Origin: Pseudomonas sp. AN-1
Lineage (GTDB): Bacteria > Pseudomonadota > Gammaproteobacteria > Pseudomonadales > Pseudomonadaceae
Direction: 5' to 3'
Length of the DNA: 64,000 nucleotides
Assembly: GCF_034057115.1 (NCBI RefSeq)
Contig: NZ_CP139195.1
Location: forward strand, 744,001 to 808,000
A program made the translations under genes and the position numbers. Of this stretch, positions 9,017 to 16,675 are shown piece by piece. How positions within the stretch are numbered: the stretch's first letter is position 1; the number at the start of each line of letters is the position of its first letter. A model generated the notes under the pieces. That model was not told where the DNA came from, did no database searches, and saw only the letters and a list, made by a program, of their open reading frames with translations.

Positions 9017-10109
9017 GGAAACCCCGGAACAGCCGCGCCCGCTACGCACCGGCCTGACCACCGGCAGCTGCGCCACCGCCACCAGCCTGGCCGCCGCGCG
9101 CCTGCTGCTGGGCGGCGACGCCTGCGACGCGGTGGAGATCGTCCTGCCCAAGGGCCAGCGGGTCAGCATGCGCCTGGAGTTCTGCCGGCCGTGCGCCGGC
9201 GGCGCCGAGGCCGGCACGCTCAAGGACGGCGGCGACGACCCGGACGCCACCCACGGCGCGCTGATCAGCGCCCGCGTGGCGCTCGATCCGCGTCCTGGCG
9301 TGCGCTTCCACGCCGGCCCCGGCGTCGGCACCGTCACCCGCCCCGGACTGGTGCTGGCGGTCGGCGAGCCGGCGATCAACCCGGTGCCGCGACAGATGAT
9401 GACCGAGCACCTGAGCGCGCTGGCCGCCGAGCGCAGCTACGCCGGCGGCTTCGAGGTCACCGTCTGCGTGGCGAACGGCGCCGAAATCGCGCTGAAGACC
9501 ATGAATCCACGGCTGGGCATCCTCGGCGGCATCTCAATCCTCGGCACCACCGGCATCGTCCGCCCGTTCTCCTGCTCGGCCTACATCGCCTCCATCCACC
9601 AGGCCATCGACGTGGCCCGCGCCAACGGCCTGCAGCATCTGGCCGCCTGCACCGGCAACGCCAGCGAGGACGCCATGCGCGACCACTACGGCCTCGACGA
9701 CAGCGCGCTGATCGAGATGGGCGACTTCGCCGGCGCCGTGCTCAAGCACCTGCGCCGCGCCCCGGTGGCGCGCCTGACCCTGTGCGGCGGCTTCGGCAAG
9801 ATCAGCAAGCTCGCCGCCGGCCACCTCGACCTGCACAGCCGCCGCTCCAGCATCGACCTGCCGCAACTGGCCGACTGGGCCGCCGAACTGGGTGCCGATT
9901 GCGCGCTGAAGGACGCCATGCGCGCCGCCAACACCAGCCAGCAGGCACTCGCCCTGGCCAGCGCCGCCGGCATCGCCCTGGGCGATGCGGTGTGCGCCCG
10001 CGCGCTGGCCTTCGCTCGCTCGATAGTCCCAGCGCAGGTACGCCTGGAAGTCTTCGCCATCGACCGCCAGGGCCGCTTCGTCGGCCGGGCGCTGGAGTCC
10101 GCATCGTGA
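9009..10109 (+). CDS. cbiD: Cobalt-precorrin-5B (precorrin-5) C1-methyltransferase
   Basis: A 366-aa CbiD protein: [14 protein letters not shown] near the N-terminus, a [11 protein letters not shown] segment, [21 protein letters not shown] in the middle and [16 protein letters not shown] near residue 265. CbiD methylates C1 with loss of the extruded two-carbon fragment. In this genus it stands in for the unrelated CobF of the classical aerobic pathway. It overlaps both neighbours, cobL by 8 bp and cobK by 4 bp. Confidence 0.94.
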   Translation: MREETPEQPRPLRTGLTTGSCATATSLAAARLLLGGDACDAVEIVLPKGQRVSMRLEFCRPCAGGAEAGTLKDGGDDPDATHGALISARVALDPRPGVRFHAGPGVGTVTRPGLVLAVGEPAINPVPRQMMTEHLSALAAERSYAGGFEVTVCVANGAEIALKTMNPRLGILGGISILGTTGIVRPFSCSAYIASIHQAIDVARANGLQHLAACTGNASEDAMRDHYGLDDSALIEMGDFAGAVLKHLRRAPVARLTLCGGFGKISKLAAGHLDLHSRRSSIDLPQLADWAAELGADCALKDAMRAANTSQQALALASAAGIALGDAVCARALAFARSIVPAQVRLEVFAIDRQGRFVGRALESAS

Positions 10110-10840
10110 ACAAACGCATCCTGCTGCTCGGCGGCATCGGCGAGGCGCTGGCCATCGCCCGCCAGTTGCCGAGCGATGCCATCTACAGCCTCGCCGGCCT
10201 CGGCAAGGTGCCGGCCGACCTGCCCTGCCAGGTGCGCGTCGGCGGCTACGGCGGCGCCGAGGGGCTGGCGCGCTTCATCGCGGCCGAAGGCATCGGCCTG
10301 CTGATCGACGCCACCCACCCCTACGCCGCACAGATCAGCCGCAACGCCGCCCGTGCCACTCAACTCGCCGGCATCCCCTGCTGGGCACTGCGCCGCCCCG
10401 GCTGGCAGCCCGGCCCCGGCGACGACTGGCGCGAGGTGGCGGACTGGGCGGAGCTGATCGCTGCCCTCGCCCCCTTCCGCCGCCCGCTGTTCACCCTCGG
10501 CCGCGAACCGCTGGAGCACCTGGCTGAAATCCCTGCCCACCAGCACTGGACCGTGCGCTGCCTCACCGCCCAGCCGCCCGCACCGCGCGCCGAAATCCTC
10601 GGCGCCCGCGGCCCCTTCGCCCTCGGCGACGAACGTGCGTTGATGGCGCGCATCGACTGCGACGTGCTGATCAGCAAGAACAGCGGCAGCCAGGCCACCG
10701 AGCACAAGCTGCAGGCAGCACGCGAACGGGGGATTCCGGTGCTGGTGTTGAAGAGGCCGGAGTTACCGGGGGGGACGCGGGAGTTTGCCTGCGCCGAAGA
10801 GCTGCTGGCGGGATTGGTTGAGGATCGGTGGCGGGGCTGA
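10106..10840 (+). CDS. cobK: Precorrin-6A reductase
   Basis: A 244-aa CobK/CbiJ-type NADPH-dependent reductase. It begins [21 protein letters not shown], followed by [14 protein letters not shown], the family's best-conserved stretch, and [17 protein letters not shown] near the end. I chose GTG 10106, which overlaps the cbiD stop as GTGA; the open frame continues further upstream but that part is a shadow of cbiD. It reduces precorrin-6A to precorrin-6B and is the last gene of cobL-cbiD-cobK. Confidence 0.93.
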   Translation: MNKRILLLGGIGEALAIARQLPSDAIYSLAGLGKVPADLPCQVRVGGYGGAEGLARFIAAEGIGLLIDATHPYAAQISRNAARATQLAGIPCWALRRPGWQPGPGDDWREVADWAELIAALAPFRRPLFTLGREPLEHLAEIPAHQHWTVRCLTAQPPAPRAEILGARGPFALGDERALMARIDCDVLISKNSGSQATEHKLQAARERGIPVLVLKRPELPGGTREFACAEELLAGLVEDRWRG

Positions 10841-10861
10841 ACGATGTGCCATACCGCATAG

Positions 10862-10946
10862 GGTGGAAAACGACCGCAGGTCTTTTCCACCGTGTACTGC
10901 GGGGCATGGGCTGGTAGAAAACGCTGCGCGGTTTTCTACCCTACGC
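10862..10946. repeat. Two REP-like hairpins (GGTGGAAAA / GGTAGAAAA type)
   Basis: Two inverted repeats lie in the gap between cobK and the accessory gene. GGTGGAAAA pairs with TTTTCCACC (10862-10891), and GGTAGAAAAC pairs with GTTTTCTACC (10913-10940), the latter followed by CTACGCG. Related hairpins occur at 15784-15912 and 22834-22868. They look like dispersed intergenic palindromes of the REP kind, and may also act as weak terminators after cobK. Confidence 0.7.
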
Positions 10947-11041
10947 GCTCGAACTCCAGTGTTCAACGCAACAGCTTCAGCCATTCACTATGGCCACCAT
11001 TGAGAATCGTTCTGTTGACCCTCAATGGACCGTGGCAGTGG

Positions 11042-12031
11042 TCAGGTAGCTTTGATGATGCCAGGCATCTCGCGGATTCCGGTGGCGTTGAAGAATGAAG
11101 CTCGTTTCATCGGCGCTACCAGATCGAACCTCACGAGGTGATGGTTGGCGACAGCAATGGTTGGCGAGCACATATAGACGCCCAGGTCACTTGAGTCCAA
11201 TTCTACAATCAAGCCTGAGATATCTAATTCATAACATGATTTCAGAACTTTCAACTTGGTAGATGGGAATTTTATTTTGAATTTTTCGTTGTATTTTGGC
11301 TGAAAATATCGGATCAGAGCGGCTTCAATCATTCCGATTTTCTGCCTCTTTTCTGGCGGGGCTTGAATGGTCTTTAATATCCTTGACTCATTCTCATCGG
11401 TAGAGATTGCACCTTTCGCCCTGCCATCCATAGAAGAAACGACCTGAGCATGATCAAATTCATACATGAAGAGCATGATTTCTTGATCTGGGTGTTCGTA
11501 TGGTGCGAGGGCGAGAATTTTCTGCAGCGTAGAATGGCTGGCTAGCCGATCGAGCGCCCGCCGACTACCATCACCGATTGCTTGGCCGACATATAGCACT
11601 TGAAAAGCATTCAGATCAGTTGAGGCTATATCGCTTTGTGAATACAACGTCGCTATTGCATTTGCCGGCATGTAGGTTACACCCTTACCCTCAGGATTCT
11701 GCGCGTGGACCTGAAGGTGTGGGTACGGACATACCAGCTGGGTGGCATCATCCTCCAGCTTCCATTTATAGTCATCGAACGGGAGTCGACGCTCTTCTCC
11801 CATGACCTTGTAAATCAAGACGCCAGAGAACTGGTCGTTTTCATGCTTGATTGATTCGGGATCAAATCTGACAGCGGGCCGAGCGGCAATGATGTAGATG
11901 TGGCAGTTTGAGAGGCGCTGATCTTGTTCAGTGCTCAGCTTCCCCCCGCCCATCAACTGGTCTGGTGTCACCATTGCGGTGAAGCTGTTCATGTATGAGA
12001 TTGCGTATTCCGTAAGATATTTTCGCTTCAC
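11042..12031 (-). CDS. AT-rich orphan with possible GIY-YIG-like nuclease core
   Basis: A 329-aa protein with no family I recognise with confidence. The middle contains VLYVGQAIGDGSRRALDRLASHSTL (about residues 145-170) and, about 80 residues on, IEAALIRYFQPKYNEKFK. The order YVG, arginine and histidine, then an acidic-helix EAALI and a Pro-x-x-Asn resembles a divergent GIY-YIG endonuclease. The base composition is clearly lower in GC than its neighbours, suggesting recent transfer. The start is GTG 12031 with GGA upstream; ATG at residue 14 is an alternative. It is a monocistron next to a toxin-antitoxin module, so a mobile or defence role is possible but unproven. Confidence 0.6.
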   Translation of the reverse strand: MKRKYLTEYAISYMNSFTAMVTPDQLMGGGKLSTEQDQRLSNCHIYIIAARPAVRFDPESIKHENDQFSGVLIYKVMGEERRLPFDDYKWKLEDDATQLVCPYPHLQVHAQNPEGKGVTYMPANAIATLYSQSDIASTDLNAFQVLYVGQAIGDGSRRALDRLASHSTLQKILALAPYEHPDQEIMLFMYEFDHAQVVSSMDGRAKGAISTDENESRILKTIQAPPEKRQKIGMIEAALIRYFQPKYNEKFKIKFPSTKLKVLKSCYELDISGLIVELDSSDLGVYMCSPTIAVANHHLVRFDLVAPMKRASFFNATGIREMPGIIKAT

Positions 12032-12243
12032 TGCTCATGATCCATGTGACTTTTGAGAATGTCAGGCATAAAACCTTCGCTCAAGCCTGATTATTCCATG
12101 ATGGCATTATGATTTCGAATTTTCACTCACGCAGAGAGGGGATCGCAGAAATGGGGCAGGTTTATTTCCCACGATGTGACAGTCCGCTTCTGGCCGAGAG
12201 CGGCCGTCCGCTTGGGCCTATCGCATCAAGCGCGGAGCGCGGG

Positions 12244-12531
12244 TCAAAACCGCTCCATATCCCTCGGCCTCCCCACCACAACCCCCACCCGCATCCCGAA
12301 CAGCCTGAACACGCTGTCCAGCGTCGCCACCGTGGGGTTGCCGGCATCCTGTTCGAGCTGGCGCAGGGTGCGCAGCGACAGCTTGCACATGCGCGCGAAG
12401 TCGGTCTGGTTCAGGCCGGTGACGCGCAGGCGCAGCTGGCGGATGGCACCGCCGAAGCTCAGGGTGCCGTCGGCCAGTTGCTGGCGGATGTCGTCGAGTA
12501 CCGCGCCGCGGTCTTCCTGCGGTTTCTTCAT
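12244..12531 (-). CDS. XRE-family HTH protein, HipB-like antitoxin
   Basis: A 95-aa protein with an N-terminal helical arm and a Cro/C1-type helix-turn-helix (about residues 35-85: LNQTDFARMCKLSLRTLRQLEQDAGNPTVATLDSVF). This is the usual form of HipB-type antitoxins, which bind DNA and neutralise the partner kinase. Its start overlaps the stop of the HipA-like gene (ATGA), so it is translated after the toxin. In E. coli the order is hipB then hipA, so the order here is reversed. It probably autoregulates through the operators upstream of the toxin gene. Confidence 0.8.
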   Translation of the reverse strand: MKKPQEDRGAVLDDIRQQLADGTLSFGGAIRQLRLRVTGLNQTDFARMCKLSLRTLRQLEQDAGNPTVATLDSVFRLFGMRVGVVVGRPRDMERF

Positions 12532-13838
12532 AGCAGCCCCCAGCGGCGCAGGGTGGTTTCCAGGCGGTCGAGCGGGATGGTCGGTGCCTGCCAGGTCGCC
12601 TCGGGCAGGCCCAGTTCATGCAGCAGGTCCGGCAGGGCCAGCAGCTGGCGGGCGTCGGCGCGCAGGCGCTCGAACGAGACTTCGGGGTCGGCCCAGCGTG
12701 CCAGGGCGTGGCAGGCGGCGCGCCAGTCGGTGCCCTCCAGGCGTTCGATGCCGTCGGGCCAGCGGGTCGTGCGCACCACGCCTTCGGGGTCCATGGCCAT
12801 CGGTGCCAGATCGTAGATCGGCGCCAGGTCGATGCGCCCGCGGCTGCGCAGGATGGAGAAGTTGCGCCCGTGATTGTCGGTGTTGCCGAGGATCTGGTTG
12901 AGCAGGTCGCGGCGCAGGTATTCGGCGACCAGGGCGGGAATCTCCGCGCCCTGACCGACGGCGTTCCAGGTGTGTGCCAGGCGGGCGACCACCTCGACGT
13001 GCTCCAGGCGGCTGCCCGGCCGTGTCACGCCGCACAGCGAGTAGGCGGATTCGACGGCGATGCGCTCGACCCCGTGCGGGCCGATCCGGCGGTCGAAGCG
13101 GCGCATCCACAGGCTGGGCTTTTCCGCCTCCTCGAAGGCCAGCCCTTCGGCGGCAATCGTCTCGATGCCCAGACGGTTGAGCGCATGGTAGTAGCAGTAT
13201 TCGCTGCGCAGGATGTCCCGGTCGGTGGCCGTCGCGGCGTTGCGTGGGAACTTGACGAACCAGTGCCGGCGCACCTCGGCGTCGGGCAGGCTGGCATCCG
13301 GGTAGAGGTCGCCGGCGGCATCCTCGGCCAGCAGCAGCTTGGGCGCCTCGCCGCCCGCTCCCGTGGCGCCGCCGACGGCCGCGCCGCGCTCGTAGGCGTA
13401 ATCGAGGAAGCGGATGTCGCGGCGGATCACTTCCTCGCGGGGGAAGCCGGTCGCTACGCAGGGGGCGGCGACGGACTCCTTGACCCGCAGGTTGCCAACC
13501 GGCGCCAGGGTGCAGCGCTGCAGCAGGAAGAACTCTTCCGGCGCATCGAGGGGCAGCGCCATCCGCGCCAGGATGAGCCGCCGCGCGGCGCCGGCGGGGA
13601 TGATGTCGTGCAGGAAGGCCGGTGCGATGCCGCGGTAGTCGTCCCAGCCCAGGGGCAAGGCGGCGCTCACCGCCGGGGCTTTCGGCGTGCCCAGGTCGTC
13701 GAGGTGGGCGACCAGATAGTCGGCCTCGTAGCGGGCGCTGCAGCGGCTGCGCAACCCGTCGGCGGGCGCGTCGAAGCACAGCCGCATCGCATCGTGCCAT
13801 TGACCGTCGAGATGGACCTGAAGGGTGAGGATTTCCAT
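12528..13838 (-). CDS. HipA-family serine/threonine kinase toxin
   Basis: With ATG 13838 the product is 436 aa, close to the usual 440 aa of HipA. It has an N-terminal HipA_N-like region, a glycine-rich VGGATGAGGEAPKLLL segment, a WFVKFP nucleotide-binding strand, NQILGNTDNHGRNFSI (catalytic Asp/Asn loop) and LAPIYDLAPM (the Mg-binding DLA). HipA kinases phosphorylate cytoplasmic targets such as aminoacyl-tRNA synthetases. The frame stays open to 13931, with ATGs at 13892 and 13889, but those residues do not look like HipA and would place the start inside operator-like DNA. It is followed directly by the HipB-like gene. Confidence 0.82.
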   Translation of the reverse strand: MEILTLQVHLDGQWHDAMRLCFDAPADGLRSRCSARYEADYLVAHLDDLGTPKAPAVSAALPLGWDDYRGIAPAFLHDIIPAGAARRLILARMALPLDAPEEFFLLQRCTLAPVGNLRVKESVAAPCVATGFPREEVIRRDIRFLDYAYERGAAVGGATGAGGEAPKLLLAEDAAGDLYPDASLPDAEVRRHWFVKFPRNAATATDRDILRSEYCYYHALNRLGIETIAAEGLAFEEAEKPSLWMRRFDRRIGPHGVERIAVESAYSLCGVTRPGSRLEHVEVVARLAHTWNAVGQGAEIPALVAEYLRRDLLNQILGNTDNHGRNFSILRSRGRIDLAPIYDLAPMAMDPEGVVRTTRWPDGIERLEGTDWRAACHALARWADPEVSFERLRADARQLLALPDLLHELGLPEATWQAPTIPLDRLETTLRRWGLL

Positions 13839-13881
13839 GTGATGGCTGGCGCCGCGCACCGTGTCTTTGGAGATGTGATGG

Positions 13882-13901
13882 ATAGGCATCATAGTACCTA
13901 T
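13882..13901 (-). promoter_or_regulatory. Operator-like palindrome 1 of the hipA-hipB module
   Basis: ATAGG at 13882-13886 pairs with CCTAT at 13897-13901, around GGCAT-N4-GTACC. The GGCAT-N4-RTACC core recurs at 13927-13940. The position 45-65 bp before the toxin ATG fits autoregulation by the HTH protein. Confidence 0.5.
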
Positions 13902-13923
13902 TCTGGCCATGCCCAAGGCACAA

Positions 13924-13953
13924 AAAGGCATTTAAATACCTATTTATGCCTTT
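13924..13953 (-). promoter_or_regulatory. Operator-like palindrome 2 of the hipA-hipB module
   Basis: A perfect 8-bp inverted repeat, AAAGGCAT (13924-13931) and ATGCCTTT (13946-13953), separated by 14 bp that include a second GGCAT-N4-ATACC core. The AT-rich spacer may hold promoter elements. It is a probable binding site for the HipB-like protein. Confidence 0.5.
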
Positions 13954-14232
13954 GCGCAGCCCGGAATCGGCATTTTGATGCCCATCCAATGCCATTGCAC
14001 TGAAATCCGGCCTGCCCGTTATATTGCGTCACGGACGGCTGGCTCCAGCCGGGGCTACCGGCAGGAAACCGTGGGCACGCCCCGTGCACTGCTGCACCGA
14101 ACGCCTCGGCGGCTCGCTGTATAAGGCTCGGGCACTGCCGATGGGGTCGGTGCCGCGTCCCCGCTGATCGCGGGATCGCAGTCGGCACGGAAAACCGGGC
14201 CGGCCATTCACTCAGGGAGAGGGGGAAACAAC
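13954..14232. other. Intergenic region without a recognisable gene
   Basis: No coding potential is convincing here. A possible rightward promoter is TTGCAC (13995-14000) with TATATT (14020-14025), though the 19-bp spacer is long. The rest is a GC-rich leader of about 200 nt ending in a strong purine-rich ribosome site before TTG 14233. Confidence 0.4.
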
Positions 14233-14697
14233 TTGAAGGGGACCGTTGAAGCCGAGGCTGCGATCAGCCTCCCTGCCTGCTCGCGGAGCTGGTTCATCCA
14301 GGCGATTCTGACCGCGATCGTCTTCATGCCGGCCTGGAAGTGGTACGGCCTTTGGCCAGGTGTCGCGCTGGCCTTGCTGTTCAACCTGCCGCTCGTGCTC
14401 GGGCCCAGCAGGATCACTATCTATCCGCACGCCAGGCGACTGGTCTTTTCATACCCGGGGTTCGGCTCATTCAGGCGGCAAAAGACCGTCGATCTGGCCG
14501 GATTTTCGCGCGTTTACAGCCAGATCGACAGCTATGCCGCACGCTCCCTCCATCTGAGCGGCCCGCAGGGGGAACACCTGAAGCTGGCCAGCTTTGCGCA
14601 GAGCGTGAGGTCGGCAAACCGGCATATCGAGGAAGTGGCCGAGCTGCGGAAAAGGATCGCCAGTGCCCTGCACATCGCCGATGGCGGTGAGGCCTAG
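14233..14697 (+). CDS. Small membrane protein of unknown function
   Basis: A 154-aa protein I do not recognise. Residues about 19-55 form two short hydrophobic segments (WFIQAILTAIVFMPAW and GVALALLFNLPLVL). The rest is a soluble domain with alternating strands (ITIYPHARRLVFSYPGFG, HLSGPQGEHLKLASF) reminiscent of a PH-like or YdbT-type fold, and a C-terminal helix. The start is TTG 14233, chosen because GGGAGAGGGGG ends 6 nt before it and no ATG is suitably placed. It is alone on this strand, between the HipA module and cbiM, with no functional link visible. Confidence 0.65.
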   Translation: MKGTVEAEAAISLPACSRSWFIQAILTAIVFMPAWKWYGLWPGVALALLFNLPLVLGPSRITIYPHARRLVFSYPGFGSFRRQKTVDLAGFSRVYSQIDSYAARSLHLSGPQGEHLKLASFAQSVRSANRHIEEVAELRKRIASALHIADGGEA

Positions 14698-14772
14698 CCA
14701 CCGCTGCCGCGGGCGATGCCGGCGGCGGAGCTGGTCGAGACGCTGGTGCGCGAGCCGGCGCGCCGCGCTAGC

Positions 14773-14810
14773 AAAAACGCCCGCCGACCGTCACCGGCCG
14801 CGGGCGTTCT
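14773..14810 (-). terminator. Rho-independent terminator after cbiM
   Basis: On the minus strand, ACGCCCGC and GCGGGCGT form an 8-bp GC-rich stem followed by a run of five T. It lies just beyond the cbiM stop at 14827. The complementary side lacks a good T tract, so it mainly serves the leftward transcript. Confidence 0.85.
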
Positions 14811-14826
14811 TCAGTCCCGGCGGCGA

Positions 14827-15477
14827 TCAGGCGACGCGCAGGTTGCCCACGCAGGTCAGCCGCTGCAGCACGGCGGAGTCCGGCCAGCGCTTGAGCAGGC
14901 GCACCACCAGGCATGTGAACAGCGGCTCGCAGAGCACCAGCGGCGCGTAGGCGGCGGCGAACAGCAGCCAGTTGTCCAGCGCCAGCGATTCCTCGCCGAT
15001 GGCCAGCCAGAAGCCGACCATGGCCACCACGCCGCCGTAGTAGACGGCATCGAAGCGCACCACGGACTGCCAGTCCAGGCGGCGCGACTGGCTGTCGAAC
15101 AGGCGGCGACCGAACAGGCCGTGAGCGGCGATCAGCGGCAGCATCAAGGACAGCGAGTTGACGCCCAGGTGCACCAGATCCTGCGGGTCGAACACCAGCC
15201 CCTGCAGCAGCAGGCCGAGGGCGAAGCCGAACAGGGTGGGCAGGAAGCCGAAGACGAAGTAGATCGCCGAGGCGCCGATGAAGTGCAGCTCGGAGACTCC
15301 GGCCGGGACGTGGTAGGCCTGCATGAACAGCGAGAAGAACACCGCCGCCAGCAGGGTCTTGGCGACCTGGTCGAGGCGGCCGATCCAGCGCGGGGCGTAG
15401 ATCAGCAAGGTGGCGATGGCGGCCGCGTGGCCGTAGAGCACTTTGGCGGCGTTCAGCGCGCCGGGTTCGATATGCAT
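14827..15477 (-). CDS. cbiM: CbiM-like cobalt transport membrane protein
   Basis: A 216-aa integral membrane protein beginning MHIEPGALNAAKVLYGHAAA. The N-terminal Met-His metal-binding start is the signature of the CbiM/NikM substrate-specific component of ECF-type cobalt/nickel transporters. About six hydrophobic segments follow. The CbiN, CbiQ and CbiO partners are not nearby, so it is an orphan S-component-like protein; some such proteins work alone or borrow other modules. It has its own cobalamin riboswitch upstream and a strong terminator downstream, which supports a role in cobalt supply for corrin synthesis. Confidence 0.75.
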   Translation of the reverse strand: MHIEPGALNAAKVLYGHAAAIATLLIYAPRWIGRLDQVAKTLLAAVFFSLFMQAYHVPAGVSELHFIGASAIYFVFGFLPTLFGFALGLLLQGLVFDPQDLVHLGVNSLSLMLPLIAAHGLFGRRLFDSQSRRLDWQSVVRFDAVYYGGVVAMVGFWLAIGEESLALDNWLLFAAAYAPLVLCEPLFTCLVVRLLKRWPDSAVLQRLTCVGNLRVA

Positions 15478-15534
15478 CGGACTCCCTCCGAGGGATGCGT
15501 GGGTCGAGTGGCCGCTGAAGCGGCCGGTGGTGCC

Positions 15535-15702
15535 GGCAGGTCTCCTGGCTGGCGGGTCGTCGCCCCGGCGCGCCTTCCCGGTCCGCAGACCAGTGGCATC
15601 GTGCGCCGGGGCTCGCCGCTTACAGTTGCGGGGGCAGCACGGGAATCGCCCGCAAGCGGGCTCACCCGTTTCCCTGTTGTCTCCGCCGCGACGCGACGGA
15701 AC
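15535..15702 (-). ncRNA. Cobalamin riboswitch ahead of cbiM
   Basis: On the minus strand the conserved blocks appear in order: CAGGGAAACGGGTGA, CTGCCCCCGCAACTGTAA, GCCACTGG, GGGAAGGC and AGCCAGGAGACCTGCC. The 3' end is about 60 nt before the cbiM ATG. It should shut down cobalt uptake when cobalamin is abundant. The 5' boundary is approximate. Confidence 0.92.
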
Positions 15703-15783
15703 CGGACTCGTGGGGCGCGGCGGCGCTGGGCCGCCGTGCCGGATCTGAAGTCGCCCAGACGCGGGCGGTCGGGGATGGAGATC

Positions 15784-15912
15784 GGTAGAAAATCGCTGCG
15801 CGACTTTTCTACCCTACGGCGCTGACAGGCGTGGCGTAGGGTGGACAACGGCGCAGCCTTGCCCACCGTGGCATCCGGCGGTGGGCAATCGCTGCGCGAG
15901 TTGCCCACCCTA
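15784..15912. repeat. Tandem REP-like hairpins between chlD and the cbiM riboswitch
   Basis: Two units are visible. GGTAGAAAATCGCTGCGCGA is paired with the TTTTCTACC that follows it (15784-15814). Then GTAGGGTGGACAAC is followed by GGTGGGCAATCGCTGCGCGA and TTGCCCACCCTAC (15837-15912). The GCTGCGCG loop is shared with the repeats at 10913 and 22834. They fill most of the gap after chlD and may reduce read-through into cbiM. Confidence 0.7.
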
Positions 15913-15937
15913 CCCTGGGCCTTCCCTTGCGCGCCGC

Positions 15938-16675
15938 TCATGCCAACGGAATCTCGTCGATATGCCGGTATTCGGCGCCCAATGCCGCCGCCAGCTCCCT
16001 CGCCCGCCCGAGGCGCAGCGGGCCGCTCTCGATGTCGATCAGCAGCGCCGGGCAGGCGGCGGGCGCCAGCGCCGGCAGCTCGCGCAGGCGGCCGTCGGTG
16101 AGCAGCCAGAGCTGCTGGCGTTCGCCGGGATGGCGGCGTTGCCGGCGCTGCAGCCATTCGCCGGCCTCGGCCAGCGCGGCGGGCAATGGGGTGCCGCCGC
16201 CGGCGCCGAGCTGTTCCAGCCAGTGCCGCGCGGCCTGCGGGGCACGCTGGCCCTGGCAGAACCAGCGCGGTTTTGCGCCGTCTGCCTGCAGCAGGGCCAA
16301 TGCCACACGGCGGCGGCGCGCCTGGTCGAGCAGTTCGGCGAGCAGCCCCTTGGCGCGGCGCAACGCACCGTGGCGGCGGGTCGAGGCCGAGGCGTCGACG
16401 ACGATCAGCCACAGCGCCGGCGCGCTGGCCAGCCGGCTGCGGTAGTGCAGTTCGGCGCGCGAGCGCGGCCGGCCGTGCTGCAGGCTGCGTGGCCAGTCGA
16501 GGCGGCCAGGGCCGGACGCGCCGGCGCGGCCGCGCGGGGCCGGCTGGGGCGTGTCCCGCTGTCTGGCATCCGCGCCCCGGGCGGGTTGCGGGCGGATGCT
16601 CAGGGCTTTTTTGGCCAGCGCGGCGGCGCGCGGCGCTCGCCGATGGCCAGCGGCTGCGCCGGCAGCTCGCCCCAC
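15938..16675 (-). CDS. chlD: Chelatase medium-subunit VWA region (ChlD-type), likely expressed by -1 frameshift from chlI
   Basis: This frame encodes a von Willebrand A domain. The MIDAS-like DASAST follows ALWLIVV, then TPLPAALAEAGEWL and LWLLTDGRLRELP. It overlaps the 3' end of chlI by about 75 bp in the -1 frame and lacks an ATG; the only conventional start in the overlap is GTG 16675. The better reading is that ribosomes translating chlI slip -1 at A AAA AAG (16606-16612) and continue here. That gives a ChlI-linker-VWA protein of about 563 aa, the normal length of a ChlD/BchD-type medium subunit. With CobN and ChlI it would insert cobalt into hydrogenobyrinate a,c-diamide. Confidence 0.8.
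   Translation of the reverse strand: MGRAAGAAAGHRRAPRAAALAKKALSIRPQPARGADARQRDTPQPAPRGRAGASGPGRLDWPRSLQHGRPRSRAELHYRSRLASAPALWLIVVDASASTRRHGALRRAKGLLAELLDQARRRRVALALLQADGAKPRWFCQGQRAPQAARHWLEQLGAGGGTPLPAALAEAGEWLQRRQRRHPGERQQLWLLTDGRLRELPALAPAACPALLIDIESGPLRLGRARELAAALGAEYRHIDEIPLA
16566..16612 (-). promoter_or_regulatory. Programmed -1 frameshift signal at the chlI/chlD junction
   Basis: On the minus strand chlI ends CCA AAA AAG CCC TGA. The heptamer A AAA AAG (16606-16612) is the same kind of slippery site as in dnaX. A tandem -1 slip leads exactly into the chlD frame (AAA AAA GCC CTG). Six nt after the heptamer a perfect 8-bp stem starts, GCATCCGC (16592-16599) with GCGGATGC (16566-16573), around an 18-nt GC-rich loop. 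Slippery site, spacer, stop and hairpin are all in place. Confidence 0.8.

Noticed and set aside
13839-13931. Extended N-terminus for the HipA-like kinase
   Set aside because: The extra 31 residues do not look like HipA, would make the protein longer than the family norm and would cover operator-like palindromes.
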